Positions 43,601 through 50,533 of a stretch of DNA of 64,000 nucleotides are shown piece by piece. Position 1 is the first letter of the stretch; the number at the start of each line of letters is the position of its first letter. The DNA is from Streptomyces griseorubiginosus (GTDB taxonomy: Bacteria; Actinomycetota; Actinomycetes; Streptomycetales; Streptomycetaceae), in assembly GCF_001514195.1 (NCBI RefSeq), contig NZ_KQ948741.1:258905-322904 (forward strand), given 5' to 3'. The notes beneath the pieces are model-generated. The model was not told the DNA's origin. It did not search any database and saw only the letters and a program-made list of their open reading frames with translations. A program made the position numbers and the translations under genes.

Positions 43601-44112
43601 CCCACAGCAACCTCGGCAACCTCTACGAGCACACCGACCCGCGCGCCGCCATCGAGCAGCACCGCCGCTCGCTCGCCATCGGCGAGGAGACCGGCAGCGT
43701 GGTCGTACGACACTCGGCGCACTGCAACATCGGCTACGCCCATCTCACCCTCGGTGAACCGACCGCCGCCCTGGCCCACTTCGAGGAGAGCCTGCGCATC
43801 CTCGGCAGCCCCGGCGACTGGCACGGCGAGTCGCAGAGCCGCCTCGGCCTGGTCCGCGCCCTGCGCCTGATCGGTCACGGGGAACGCGCCGCCGCCGAGT
43901 GCGCGGAACTGCTGCGCCGCGCCGACGCCCGCGCCGACCGCTACACCGGTGCCCTCGCCCGCCACCAGTACGGACTCCTGCTGCGGGAGCGGGGGAGCGT
44001 CGAGGAGGCGCACGCGCAGTGGCGGGCCGCTCTAGGCGCGCTGGACGGCACGGACGAGAAGACGGTGCTCAAGGAACTCATCGCCCTCCTCGACGACTCG
44101 GGCTTACGCTGA
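40681..44112 (+). CDS. AfsR-like SARP/NB-ARC/TPR transcriptional regulator
   Basis: 1143-residue regulator from ATG 40681 (the frame is open upstream to 40543 with no better start). Order: winged-helix DNA-binding plus BTAD domain (about 5-265; KQRILLAALLLEAGRVV, LHNHVSRLRRLL), a His/Asp/Thr-rich linker (about 275-420), NB-ARC ATPase with P-loop GMAGVGKS (438-445) and LMVLDDAAS, then TPR repeats (about 850-1120; NNRGLLLESLGRYAESGKTL, HSNLGNLYEHTDPRAAIEQH). This is the architecture of S. coelicolor AfsR, a global activator of secondary metabolism. A His/Gly insertion (DGHDAHDGHGGHGG) splits the first strands of the DNA-binding domain. Confidence 0.93.
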   Translation: MGRGSQSGLRFALLGPPILYDGHDAHDGHGGHGGAGVRVVGSRKQRILLAALLLEAGRVVSTKSLKEALWGSTPPASAKASLHNHVSRLRRLLDDPERLQAVAPGYLLRVAPGELDVQVFESHAARARGAHAHGDWTETLHACAAALALWRGAPLSGVPSEVAGYALVQRLEEARLLLLEWRYDAELALAPTRPDALVPELSALAAEHPLRESYHRQLMLALHRTGRQAEALAVHRDLRSRLIEELGVEPGPAVRAAHVEVLRGGAAPRSTEPNDLTAPPPDSTDRTHSTDRAHSTDHAHHGTSRADSPDQAHSTPLTDATPNTHAATASHDTSASHDTHASHDTNPPAAPTPAGPDADAVAPEPQQPRQPQRAHPTTPNDLPPNATRGDTPPTPLTPSRPAQLPPPPGHFTGRLATRRDLHRVLTSGTGPSLGVISGMAGVGKSALALHVAHGLRDRFPDGQLYVNLQGAAPGMTPLTPAQALTALLRDLGADPRSIPEHPDAAAALLRSLLAPTRTLMVLDDAASAAQVRPLLPAGHGCAVLVTSRSPLTALDDAHRFPLTPLSAEESAELLRAVSGRDGRETATGHHDTDTDGAPSPPTPVDAPIPIDATHPLIELTGRLPLALRVVAARLAARHALTPDVLADQLAATEDRLRHLEYDDLSVRRSLAVAHDALAASGRRSDRDAALALCRIGALDLPTYGVPLVARLLGTDGTDESRAEDALDRLVDVALLEETAYGRYAPHGLVRDFARELAGTGHAPDIARTTLRWYAAVAERVLTALVEPGLDLDDRRHPTAAQPPEHAAHVLAIAPFPSSEKAFAWAESELENIVALVERHQDTPDERAAGHVSALLRLLSPFLQRSGRVAETEFLGRAALKVARRLGDEAAEACALGDLAGLHFLTGRHGDALDLNDRALAIWRRLGADSWIRRCLNNRGLLLESLGRYAESGKTLRRSLAYSRRLNDPFGEAVTHSNLGNLYEHTDPRAAIEQHRRSLAIGEETGSVVVRHSAHCNIGYAHLTLGEPTAALAHFEESLRILGSPGDWHGESQSRLGLVRALRLIGHGERAAAECAELLRRADARADRYTGALARHQYGLLLRERGSVEEAHAQWRAALGALDGTDEKTVLKELIALLDDSGLR

Positions 44113-44356
44113 CGCCCCGGCGACCCGCCGGTGACCGGGCTGACGCGGGCGACCCCGGCTGACGGGCGACCCCGGCTGACACGGGCGACTCCTGATCACG
44201 CCGGCGACTCCGGCTGACGCCCGCGCCCCCGGCTAACGCCCGCGCCCCCGGCTCACGTGGGCCGCTCCGACTCCCCCCGCTCACTTCGCGTCCGCCCGCT
44301 CCCTTCGCGTCCGCCCCCTCACTTCACGTCCACCCGCTCCCTTCACGTCCACCCCC
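44113..44356. repeat. Two degenerate tandem-repeat blocks between convergent genes
   Basis: Block one (about 44131-44260) repeats CCCCGGCTGACGCGGGCGA-like units. Block two (44281-44356) is four 19-bp units whose register continues into the polymerase gene end at 44357-44371; they alternate TCACTTCGCGTCCGC and TCCCTTCGCGTCCGC. No gene seen. Confidence 0.88.
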
Positions 44357-46048
44357 TCACTTCGCGTCCGCATAGCACTCCACCACAGCCGTCGTGAACG
44401 GGAACCGCACCGGCGTTTCGCCGAACGTCAGCCGCCCGGCCAGCAGTGACGCCTCCCGGATCGCCGCGACGACCGCCTCGGCCTCCTCCTCGGGACAGTG
44501 CACGATCACCTCGTCGTGCTGGAAGAAGACCAGTTCGGCCGCCATCTCCGCACAGGACCGCCGCAGCGCGGCGAGCAGCAGCAGGGCCCAGTCCGCGGCG
44601 CTGCCCTGCACCACGAAGTTCCGCGCGAACCGGCCCCGGGCGCGGGTGTTGCCGGACGCGTACCCGGGCACCCAGCCGTCCTCGGCGGAAGCGGGCGCTC
44701 CCGCCGGGTCGTCCTGGGGGATGCCCGCCTCCTCCGCGTCACCCGACCCGGCCGCCGGCGGGCAGGTCCGGCCCAGCCAGGTCCGCACCAGCCGGCCCTC
44801 CTCGCCCGCGCGGGCCGCGTCGTCGACGTAGGCCACCGCCTTGGGGAAGCGGCGTCTGAGCGCGGCGAGGTTCTTCAGGCCGTCCCCGGAGGTCTGGCCG
44901 TAGACCGCGCCGAGCACGGCGAGTTTGGCCTGGGCGCGGTCGCCGGAGAAGGCCCGGTCGGAGACGGACTGGTACAGGTCGCTCTCCCGGCCCGCCACCT
45001 CCATCAGCCCGGGGTCACGCGAGATGGCCGCCAGCACCCGCGGCTCCATCTGGTCTGCGTCGGCGACGACCAGCCGCCAGCCGGGGTCGGCGACCACGGC
45101 CCGCCGGATCACCTTGGGGATCTGGAGGGCGCCTCCGCCGTTGGTGACCCAGCGCCCGGTGACGGTCCCGCCGGCCAGGAACTCGGGCCGGAAGCGCCCG
45201 TTCCGCACCCAGTCCTGGAGCCAGGACCAGCCGTGCGCGACCCAGATGCGGTACAGCTTCTTGTACTCCACCAGCGGCTTCACGGCCGGATGGTCCAGGG
45301 ACTCGATCTCCCAGCGGCGGGTGGACTTGATCCTGATGCCCGCCTGGGCGAACGCCTTGATGACGTCGGCGGGCAGGTCGGGCCGCACCCGGCGCCCGAA
45401 GGCCGCGGACACCTCGTCGGCGAGTTCGGCGAGGCGCCGGGGTTCGCCGCCGCCCGCGTACCGGTCGCCGAGCAGTTCGTGCAGCACCCGGCGATGCGTC
45501 TCGGCGCTCCACGGCAGCCCCGCGCGGTTCATCTCCGCGGCCACCAGCATCCCCGCCGACTCGGCGGCGGTCAGCAGCCGCATGCGGTCGGGGTGCGCGG
45601 TGGCGTCATGGCGCCGCTGCTGGTCGGCGTGGACCTCGGCCAGGTCGGTGAGCGGCAGCCGGGCGCCCTGCGGTTCGAACAGGGGGGACTGCGCGCCCGG
45701 TTCGGCGGAGCGCTGGGGCGGGTCGGGAGGTACCGGGCCGCCGCGCAGCCGGGCCAGGGCGGCGGCGGCCGAGCGGGGTTCTCCGGACCGCCCGGCGTGG
45801 CCGAGCAGGAGGGTCTCGGCGTCCTCGATGTCGTAGCACCGCTCCACCCGCACCCCCGCGGCGAGCAGGCGCGGGTAGATCTCGGGGGTGGACCGCCACA
45901 CCCAGCGCGCCACCTCCGGCCGCCGCCGTACGGCCTCGGCCGCGTCCGCCTCCCGCAGGACCGGCCCGGCGAGCAGCCCGTCCGGGCCGAGGGGGGCGAG
46001 CTCCACGCCACCGTCCTCGGCCGGGGCGAGAACCCAGCGGTCGGTCAT
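44357..46048 (-). CDS. PolA-like family A DNA polymerase (bifunctional 3'-5' exonuclease/polymerase type)
   Basis: 563-residue family A polymerase, start ATG 46048 (MTDRWVLAPAED). It is a second, short PolA-like enzyme of the kind Streptomyces encode besides the long Pol I; it has no 5' nuclease domain. The N-terminal part (1-190) is a degenerate exonuclease-like region. Polymerase motif A is VVADADQMEPRVLA, motif B QAKLAVLGAVYGQTSG and motif C FFQHDEVIVHCP. An insertion (CPPAAGSGDAEEAGIPQDDP) lies between motifs B and C. A role in repair synthesis is likely. Its last codons (ADAK, stop) are copied in the downstream tandem repeat. Confidence 0.88.
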   Translation of the reverse strand: MTDRWVLAPAEDGGVELAPLGPDGLLAGPVLREADAAEAVRRRPEVARWVWRSTPEIYPRLLAAGVRVERCYDIEDAETLLLGHAGRSGEPRSAAAALARLRGGPVPPDPPQRSAEPGAQSPLFEPQGARLPLTDLAEVHADQQRRHDATAHPDRMRLLTAAESAGMLVAAEMNRAGLPWSAETHRRVLHELLGDRYAGGGEPRRLAELADEVSAAFGRRVRPDLPADVIKAFAQAGIRIKSTRRWEIESLDHPAVKPLVEYKKLYRIWVAHGWSWLQDWVRNGRFRPEFLAGGTVTGRWVTNGGGALQIPKVIRRAVVADPGWRLVVADADQMEPRVLAAISRDPGLMEVAGRESDLYQSVSDRAFSGDRAQAKLAVLGAVYGQTSGDGLKNLAALRRRFPKAVAYVDDAARAGEEGRLVRTWLGRTCPPAAGSGDAEEAGIPQDDPAGAPASAEDGWVPGYASGNTRARGRFARNFVVQGSAADWALLLLAALRRSCAEMAAELVFFQHDEVIVHCPEEEAEAVVAAIREASLLAGRLTFGETPVRFPFTTAVVECYADAK

Positions 46049-46118
46049 GGTTGCGAGTGTGACACCAGGGTCTGACAACGGACCTTCCGGACATCCGCCG
46101 CCCCCGCGGTGGCCGGCC

Positions 46119-46880
46119 TCAGCGCTGCTCGTCCTGCTCGCGCTGCCCGTCCTGCTCGCGCTGGAGCTTGAGATACCCCTCGAGTTCCTTCGCGATGGCA
46201 CCCTCCACCGGCTCCTTCTCGACGCCGAGCCCGGACAGGACGCCGGTGCCGTGCTCGAACTCCAGGAGGGCCAGCAGGATGTGCTCGGTGCCGATGTAGT
46301 TGTGGCCGAGGCGCAGCGCCTCGCGGAAGGTGAGTTCCAGGACCTTCTTGGCGTCGGAGCCGTACGGAACGAGTTCCGGGACCTCGTCGGCGGCGGGCGG
46401 CAGCGCGTCGGTCGCGGCCTGCCGTACGGCGTCCAGGGTGATCCCCTGTGCGACGAGCGCCTTGGCCGCGAGGCCCTCCGGCTCGGCGAGCAGGCCGAGG
46501 ACGAGGTGCTCGGGGCGGCCCTCGGGGTTGCGGGCGGCGATGGCCGCGTTGTGCGCCGACATCACCACGTTGCGGGCCCGCGGGGTGTAACGGCTGAAGC
46601 CCTGGTCGGCGCTCAGGTCGGCGGACTCCTTCGGCACGAACCGCTTCTGCGCGGCCTGCCGGGTGACCCCCATGCTCCGGCCGATGTCCGTCCAGGAGGC
46701 ACCGGAACGCCGGGCCTGGTCCACGAAGTGGCCGATCAGATGGTCGGCCACCTCCCCGAGGTGATCCGCGGCGATCACCGCGTCCTGAAGCTGGTCGAGG
46801 GGCTCGACGTGGACCTTCTTGATCGCCGAGATCAGGTCGTCGAGACGTACGGATGACGTGACGGCGGGGTTCGATGTCAT
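46119..46880 (-). CDS. Clp-N-domain protein with N-terminal helix-turn-helix
   Basis: 253-residue protein from ATG 46880. The N-terminal part contains SWTDIGRSMGVTRQAAQKRF (about 80-99), a helix-turn-helix. The rest is a double Clp N-terminal (ClpA/ClpC R-type) domain (FSRYTPRARNVVMSAHNAAI; HNYIGTEHILLALLEFEHGTG). There is no AAA+ ATPase domain, so it is not a chaperone; it may sense or recruit Clp substrates or regulate transcription. A perfect palindrome abuts its start and a second copy lies further up, suggesting autoregulation. Divergent from the DUF2786 gene. Confidence 0.88.
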   Translation of the reverse strand: MTSNPAVTSSVRLDDLISAIKKVHVEPLDQLQDAVIAADHLGEVADHLIGHFVDQARRSGASWTDIGRSMGVTRQAAQKRFVPKESADLSADQGFSRYTPRARNVVMSAHNAAIAARNPEGRPEHLVLGLLAEPEGLAAKALVAQGITLDAVRQAATDALPPAADEVPELVPYGSDAKKVLELTFREALRLGHNYIGTEHILLALLEFEHGTGVLSGLGVEKEPVEGAIAKELEGYLKLQREQDGQREQDEQR

Positions 46881-46882
46881 GC

Positions 46883-46928
46883 TGTCAACCTTAGGTTGAC
46901 AGTGGGGGAGTGTCAACCGCAGGTTGCC
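46883..46928. promoter_or_regulatory. Two palindromic operator candidates
   Basis: TGTCAACCTTAGGTTGACA (46883-46901) is a perfect 9-1-9 palindrome three nt from the Clp-N/HTH start. TGTCAACCGCAGGTTGCC (46911-46928) is a second, imperfect copy 28 nt further. Both lie in the divergent spacer shared with the DUF2786 gene, one overlapping the minus-strand ribosome site. Confidence 0.8.
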
Positions 46929-46956
46929 TCTCCTTGCGGAGTGAGACGATCGCCCT

Positions 46957-48072
46957 GTGACCGTCGACCGTGCCTTCAGGACCGCCCTCTACTCCGACGA
47001 CGACACCGCCCTGGACACCGGTGCCTCCCTCCTCGCCGCCGACCCCGCGGCGGACGCCGAACTGGCCCGGCGGGGAGTCGAGTTCGTGGCGCAGGCCTGG
47101 CGGCGCGGCTGGCAGCCCGCCGACGTCGTACGCCTGGTGCGGCGGGAGCTGGACGACACGCACGTACGGCTCGTCACGGCCCTGATCCGCGCGCAGGCCC
47201 CCGAGGACCGCCCGCGCGGTCACCGCTGGGCCGCCCAGCTCGCCGAGCTCCAGGAGCCGGACCCGAACGCCCCCCGCCCCGACCGCTTCCCGCACGCCAC
47301 CGCCGTACTGGAGCTGTACCGCCTGCTGCTGCGGCTGCCCGCTCTGGAGCCCCTGGAGGAGCCCCGGCAGGGGCACAAGGGCGACGCCCGCATGCTCGGC
47401 CGTATCCGCGCGCTGCTCGCCAAGGCGGAGGCGACCGGCTATCCCGAGGAGGCGGAGGCGCTCACCGCCAAGGCGCAGGAGCTGATGGCCCGGCACAGTG
47501 TCGACGAGGCGCTGCTGGACGCGCGGGCGCCCGCCAAGGACACGCCCGGCGCCTGCCGGATCGGGGTCGAGCCGCCGTACGAGCAGGCCAAGGCAGTGCT
47601 GCTGGACGCGGTGGCGACCGCCAACCACTGCCGGGCCGTGTGGAACGAAGCGCTCGCCTTCTCCACGGTCGTGGGCTTCGAGGCCGACCTGGAGGCGGTG
47701 GAGCTCCTCCACACCTCACTGCTCGTGCAGGCGCAGTCCGCGATGGCCAAGGCGGAGGCGGCCCAGCGGGCGGGCGGCCGCAAGCGCACCAAGACGTTCC
47801 GGCAGTCCTTCCTCGCGGCCTACGCCCATCGCGTCGGCGACCGGCTGCGGGCCGCCGCCGAGACCCCGGTGACCGAGGATCTGCTGCCGGTGCTGGCCTC
47901 CCGCGAGGTCGCCGTCACCGACCGCGTGGACCGCCTGTTCCCCGAGACCACCACGACCCGCCTGCGCGGCGTCACCGACGAGGCGGGCTGGACCGAGGGC
48001 GCCCAGGCAGCCGACCGCGCCCGGGTCGACCACCACCCCCGGCTCGACCACCGCCCCGGAACCGGCAACTGA
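46957..48072 (+). CDS. DUF2786-domain protein
   Basis: 371-residue protein with a central DUF2786 segment (RMLGRIRALLAKAEATGYPEEAEALTAKAQELMARHSV, about 146-183), a short helical domain of unknown function. The DUF7168-like region follows (ANHCRAVWNEALAFSTVVGFEADLEAVELLHTSLL). The N-terminal 130 residues are helical and specific to actinomycete homologues. GTG start at 46957 is weakly supported by GCGGAGTGAGACG upstream. Function unknown. Divergent from the Clp-N/HTH gene and possibly sharing its operators. Confidence 0.85.
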   Translation: MTVDRAFRTALYSDDDTALDTGASLLAADPAADAELARRGVEFVAQAWRRGWQPADVVRLVRRELDDTHVRLVTALIRAQAPEDRPRGHRWAAQLAELQEPDPNAPRPDRFPHATAVLELYRLLLRLPALEPLEEPRQGHKGDARMLGRIRALLAKAEATGYPEEAEALTAKAQELMARHSVDEALLDARAPAKDTPGACRIGVEPPYEQAKAVLLDAVATANHCRAVWNEALAFSTVVGFEADLEAVELLHTSLLVQAQSAMAKAEAAQRAGGRKRTKTFRQSFLAAYAHRVGDRLRAAAETPVTEDLLPVLASREVAVTDRVDRLFPETTTTRLRGVTDEAGWTEGAQAADRARVDHHPRLDHRPGTGN

Positions 48073-48311
48073 CCCCCCCGCGCTGAAACCTGGACCCCGC
48101 TCGCGCTGAAGCTGGGCCCCGCTCGCGCTGAGGCCCGGCCCCGCCTGTGCTGAGGCCCAGCCCCGCCTGCGCTGAAGCTCGGACCCGCTCGCGTTGAAAC
48201 CCGGCCCCGCCCGCGCTGAAGCCCGGACACCCGCCCCGGCTCCGTGAGCCCCCCGACTCCGTGAGCCCCCGCTCCGTCAGCCCCCCCCGCCTCCGTGCGC
48301 CCCCGCCTCCG
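48073..48311. repeat. Degenerate tandem repeats between convergent genes
   Basis: About seven 26-28 bp units like CCCGCTCGCGCTGAAGC run from 48083 to 48230. A second block of 15-19 bp units (TCCGTGAGCCCCC / TCCGTCAGCCCCC) runs from 48241 into the stop of the next minus-strand gene. No gene seen. Confidence 0.88.
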
Positions 48312-48845
48312 TCAGTCCCCCGCCTGCCCGAACGCGCTGACCGACGCGTTCAGGGCGTCCGCCTTGCCGCCCTTGCCCTGGACGGGGCCGTACGACCACT
48401 TGTAGCTGTGCGGCGTCCCCTCACCCGGCAGGGTGATGTCCAGCGTCCGGGCGTCCAGGCTGTCCGCGGCGCCCGCCTTGCCGCGCACGTACGTGATCGT
48501 GAAGGTCGCGGTGTCCCCCTTGGCCAGGGTCAGCTTCTGGGGCTGCGCGGCCGTGTCCTTGGCGAGGCTGATCGTGCTGCCCGACCCCTTGAGGCCGACG
48601 GCCGGGAAGCCCTCCAGCGTGCACGGCGCGCTCTGGTTGGTCAGCGTGACGGGGATGTTGCCGGTGTCGCCGGCGGCGGGAGCCACGTTCGCGGGGCCGA
48701 CCTCCAGGTCCACCGGGCCGACCGCACAGGCCGAGCCGCCCTTCGGGCTCGCGGTGGCCTTGTCGTCGGAGTCGTCACCGCCGCCGCAGGCGGTCAGCAG
48801 CAGGGCCGCGGCGAGAGCGGTGACGGCGAGTGGGGCGGCGCGCAT
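48312..48845 (-). CDS. DUF4232 lipoprotein
   Basis: 177-residue predicted lipoprotein; ATG 48845 has AGAGGAC upstream and gives a signal peptide ending at lipobox LTAC. After a Ser/Asp-rich linker, the domain (VGPVDLEVGPANVAPAAGDTG; NQSAPCTLEGFPAVGL; FTITYVRGK) matches DUF4232, a beta-sandwich domain frequent in Streptomyces lipoproteins with a disulfide between SACAVG and APCTLEG. Function unknown. Its stop codon lies in a tandem repeat. Confidence 0.9.
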   Translation of the reverse strand: MRAAPLAVTALAAALLLTACGGGDDSDDKATASPKGGSACAVGPVDLEVGPANVAPAAGDTGNIPVTLTNQSAPCTLEGFPAVGLKGSGSTISLAKDTAAQPQKLTLAKGDTATFTITYVRGKAGAADSLDARTLDITLPGEGTPHSYKWSYGPVQGKGGKADALNASVSAFGQAGD

Positions 48846-48939
48846 GTGAAGTCCTCTGATGTGAGCGGTCCGGTGCATGGATCATCACGCATCACGGAGC
48901 ACTCCGCTCGCCCGCCCCCACCGACGAACACAGGTTCGG

Positions 48940-49446
48940 CTACGACCCGAGACCCGCCGTCGGGAAATCGCTCGGCAGCTTTCCGCCCTCGGCTTTCATG
49001 AAGCTCTCGGTGCCGAGGGAGCCCTGCCACCTCACCTTGAGCGAGGTCTTGCCGACCGACTCCACCGTGCCCTCGGCGCGCTCCTTGCTGCCGTCCGGGC
49101 ACTTGAGGCGGATCGTCTCGGTGCTCGCCGTGCCGCTGCACACCGATCCACCCGTAGTGAAGAGCGCCGCCTTGTCGCCGTTGACCACCAGGACCACGGC
49201 CTTGCCGTCGCCGGTGGTGAGCCAGCTGCCCGCGACCTTGCCGGACGCGGAGGACGACGTACCGCCGGAGCCGCCGGTGCTCCCGGAGGCGGACGCCGAG
49301 GGCGGGGCGGACGCGCTGGGCGAGGACCCGTCGTCCGAGCCCCCGCCCCCGCTGCACGCCGTCAGGACGAGGACGCCCGTCAGCCCCGCCGCCGCGAGCC
49401 CCGCCCGTCGGCGCGACACGGGGCGCGAGAAGTTCGCCGTAGTCAC
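48940..49446 (-). CDS. Putative lipoprotein
   Basis: 168-residue predicted lipoprotein with a twin-arginine-like basic start (SRPVSRRRAGLAAAGL), lipobox LTAC, a long Gly/Ser linker (about 33-68) and a compact beta-rich domain of about 95 residues with two cysteines (SVCSGT, LKCPDG). No family recognised. Same strand as the DUF4232 gene, 94 nt upstream of it. Confidence 0.82.
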   Translation of the reverse strand: MTTANFSRPVSRRRAGLAAAGLTGVLVLTACSGGGGSDDGSSPSASAPPSASASGSTGGSGGTSSSASGKVAGSWLTTGDGKAVVLVVNGDKAALFTTGGSVCSGTASTETIRLKCPDGSKERAEGTVESVGKTSLKVRWQGSLGTESFMKAEGGKLPSDFPTAGLGS

Positions 49447-49510
49447 TGGAGGCTCCCAAGCTGTAGCGGCTGCATGGATCGCAGCAAGCTACCAGCCTCA
49501 CCTGAAAGAG

Positions 49511-49816
49511 TTACCAGGACGACTTGCGGACCCCCGGCAGATGCCCCGCGTGCGCCTGCTCCCGCAGTCCGACCCGGGACAGTCCGAAGGTCCGGAAGTA
49601 ACCGCGCGGGCGGCCGTCCACCTGATCGCGGTTCCGCACGCGCGTGGCGCTCGCGTCCCGCGGCTGGCGCCGCAACTCCTGCTGCGCGGCGAGCCGTTCG
49701 GCGTCGCTGGAGGACGGCCTGCGGATGATCTCCTTCAGCTCGGCCCGCCGCTCGGCGTACCGCGCGACGATCTCCTGGCGCTTCTCGTTCTTCGCGATCT
49801 TGCTCTTCTTCGCCAT
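49511..49816 (-). CDS. rpsN2: 30S ribosomal protein S14, zinc-free paralogue
   Basis: 101-residue S14 ([52 protein letters not shown]). It lacks the CxxC-CxxC zinc ribbon of the shorter zinc form, so it is the C-minus paralogue made when zinc is scarce. Its ATG overlaps the rpmB stop by one base (TGATG), giving an rpmB-rpsN operon divergent from rpmG. Expected control by Zur. Confidence 0.95.
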   Translation of the reverse strand: MAKKSKIAKNEKRQEIVARYAERRAELKEIIRRPSSSDAERLAAQQELRRQPRDASATRVRNRDQVDGRPRGYFRTFGLSRVGLREQAHAGHLPGVRKSSW

Positions 49817-50052
49817 CAGACCTTCACTCCCCGGGCTCGGATGCGGGCGACGGCCGCCTCGACGCCGATCGTGTCGACGGTCCTGATCCCCTTCACGCTC
49901 AGCCGCAGCCGCACGTACCGGCCCTCGCTGGGCAGCCAGTACCGCTTGGACTGGATGTTGGGGTCGAAGCGGCGCGAGGTGCGCCGGTGGGAGAACGAGA
50001 TGTGGTTGCCGAAACCGGGCCGGGCGCCGGTCAGCATGCAGTGAGCGGACAA
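49816..50052 (-). CDS. rpmB2: 50S ribosomal protein L28, zinc-free paralogue
   Basis: 78-residue L28 ([33 protein letters not shown]). Only one cysteine remains in the N-terminal region where the zinc form has a CxxC pair, so it is the C-minus type. First gene of the minus-strand pair under the Zur-box-like site. Confidence 0.94.
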   Translation of the reverse strand: MSAHCMLTGARPGFGNHISFSHRRTSRRFDPNIQSKRYWLPSEGRYVRLRLSVKGIRTVDTIGVEAAVARIRARGVKV

Positions 50053-50086
50053 GGGTGACGCACCTCTCTCGGGGTTGTTTCGCTAA

Positions 50087-50101
50087 TGGTATTCATTTTC
50101 A
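50087..50101. promoter_or_regulatory. Zur-box-like palindrome
   Basis: TGGTATTCATTTTCA is an AT-rich 7-1-7 imperfect palindrome (reverse complement TGAAAATGAATACCA) in the 62-nt spacer between divergent rpmB2 and rpmG. Its shape and its TGAAAAT half-site fit actinobacterial Zur operators. All flanking genes are zinc-free ribosomal paralogues, the classic Zur regulon. Confidence 0.78.
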
Positions 50102-50114
50102 GTAAGGTACCAGC

Positions 50115-50279
50115 ATGGCACGCAACGAACTCCGCCCGGTCATCAGGCTGCGGTCCACCGCCGGGACCGGCTTCACCTATGTGACCCGCAAGAACCGCCG
50201 CAACGACCCGGACCGCATGACCCTGCGGAAGTACGACCCGGTCGCCGGCCGCCACGTCGACTTCCGAGAGGAGCGCTGA
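50115..50279 (+). CDS. rpmG: 50S ribosomal protein L33, zinc-free paralogue
   Basis: 54-residue L33 ([41 protein letters not shown]) without the four zinc cysteines. First gene of the plus-strand operon rpmG-rpmE2-COG0523-rpsR2 under the Zur-box-like site. Confidence 0.95.
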   Translation: MARNELRPVIRLRSTAGTGFTYVTRKNRRNDPDRMTLRKYDPVAGRHVDFREER

Positions 50280-50284
50280 CCCTC

Positions 50285-50533
50285 GTGCGCCAGGGAATCC
50301 ACCCCGCCTACGGCCCCGTCGTCTTCCGTGACCGGGCCGCGAACCACGCCTTCCTGACCCGCTCGACCATGACGAGCGAGAAGACGATCGAGTGGGAGGA
50401 CGGCCACACCTACCCGGTCGTGGACGTCGAGATCTCGAACGTCAGCCACCCCTTCTACACCGGCACCGCGCGCGTGCTGGACACCGCAGGGCGCGTGGAG
50501 CGCTTCGAGCGCCGGTACGGAAAGCAGGGCTGA
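50285..50533 (+). CDS. rpmE2: 50S ribosomal protein L31 type B
   Basis: 82-residue L31B ([27 protein letters not shown]), no CxxC. GTG 50285 is five nt after the rpmG stop. Its TGA overlaps the ATG of the COG0523 gene (TGATG). L31B replaces zinc-containing L31 under zinc limitation. Confidence 0.95.
   Translation: MRQGIHPAYGPVVFRDRAANHAFLTRSTMTSEKTIEWEDGHTYPVVDVEISNVSHPFYTGTARVLDTAGRVERFERRYGKQG

Noticed and set aside
44113-44356. Small ORFs in the repeat blocks between the AfsR-like and polymerase genes
   Set aside because: They consist wholly of degenerate tandem repeats and lack starts with ribosome sites.
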